From Novosphingobium sp. (lineage in GTDB: Bacteria; Pseudomonadota; Alphaproteobacteria; Sphingomonadales; Sphingomonadaceae), in NCBI GenBank assembly GCA_017745295.1, contig JAGHZR010000018.1, positions 168,043 through 232,042 of the forward strand: 64,000 bases of DNA. Reading direction: 5' to 3'. Below are positions 61,702-64,000 of the stretch, one piece after another. The translations under genes were made by a program, and so were the position numbers. The notes below the pieces were generated by a model. That model was not told the origin of the DNA. It saw only the letters and a list, made by a program, of their open reading frames with translations, and searched no databases. Each line of letters begins with the position of its first letter. Position 1 is the stretch's first letter.

Positions 61702-64000
<2,299 letters not shown>

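Overview
The window is a high-GC chromosomal segment of an alphaproteobacterium, most likely order Sphingomonadales (Novosphingobium or a close relative). The evidence is combined: a CtrA cell-cycle regulator; the order DUF3576 lipoprotein - leuS - lptE - holA; an FNR-type regulator beside hemN; an exosortase-A-type glycosyltransferase and O-ligase pair; and sphingomonad-style inverted repeats in the gaps between genes. The genus is inferred from gene content and was not tested by alignment. Almost everything is core chromosome. I see no prophage, insertion sequence, CRISPR array or toxin/defence island.

Layout. 0-6.4 kb: end of a lytic transglycosylase gene, galU, murA, small conserved genes, phaB, a putative outer-membrane protein. 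5.9-14.8 kb: DUF3576 lipoprotein, leuS, lptE, holA, a polyprenyl-phosphate sugar transferase, lptC-lptA, RNase D, ung. 15-21.1 kb: glutamate synthase gltB-gltD. 21.3-26.2 kb: a large acidic two-TM protein of unknown function, then a divergent glycosyltransferase and O-antigen-ligase-like pair. 26.2-33.6 kb: ctrA with a complex leader, trmB, maeB, mutS. 33.7-45.9 kb: the operon gluQRS - HIG1-like - cobalamin adenosyltransferase - hbd - acidic small protein, then an HNH nuclease, glmM, thiD, a LOG-family protein, an LD-carboxypeptidase, fnr, ompW and hemN. 45.9-50.7 kb: PilZ protein, tRNA-Gln, ppx, rlmE, cytochrome c, pheA. 50.7-58.1 kb: a tightly overlapping operon DUF4129-like - DUF4350 - MoxR - DUF58 - SpoIIM-like - RDD - two GNATs. 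58-64 kb: S41 peptidase, ispG, a membrane protein and the 3' three-fifths of rpoC.

The genes support envelope building (GalU, MurA, GlmM, LptA/C/E, sugar transferase, O-ligase), nitrogen and carbon metabolism (GOGAT, malic enzyme, PhaB, Hbd), translation (LeuRS, GluQRS, TrmB, RlmE, tRNA-Gln), DNA repair (Ung, MutS, HolA) and low-oxygen adaptation (Fnr, HemN, OmpW, cytochrome c).

The unusual material is mostly non-coding: several families of inverted repeats placed mainly between convergent genes; a repeat with a perfectly conserved 33-bp block just after the stop codons of two unrelated small genes; a run of five GANTC sites in 72 bp next to an orphan intrinsic terminator; and a stable hairpin in the ctrA leader. 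No clearly new enzyme system is visible. The best candidates for uncharacterised biology are the 635-residue acidic membrane protein, the orphan transcript near tRNA-Gln and the dispersed 3'-end repeat.
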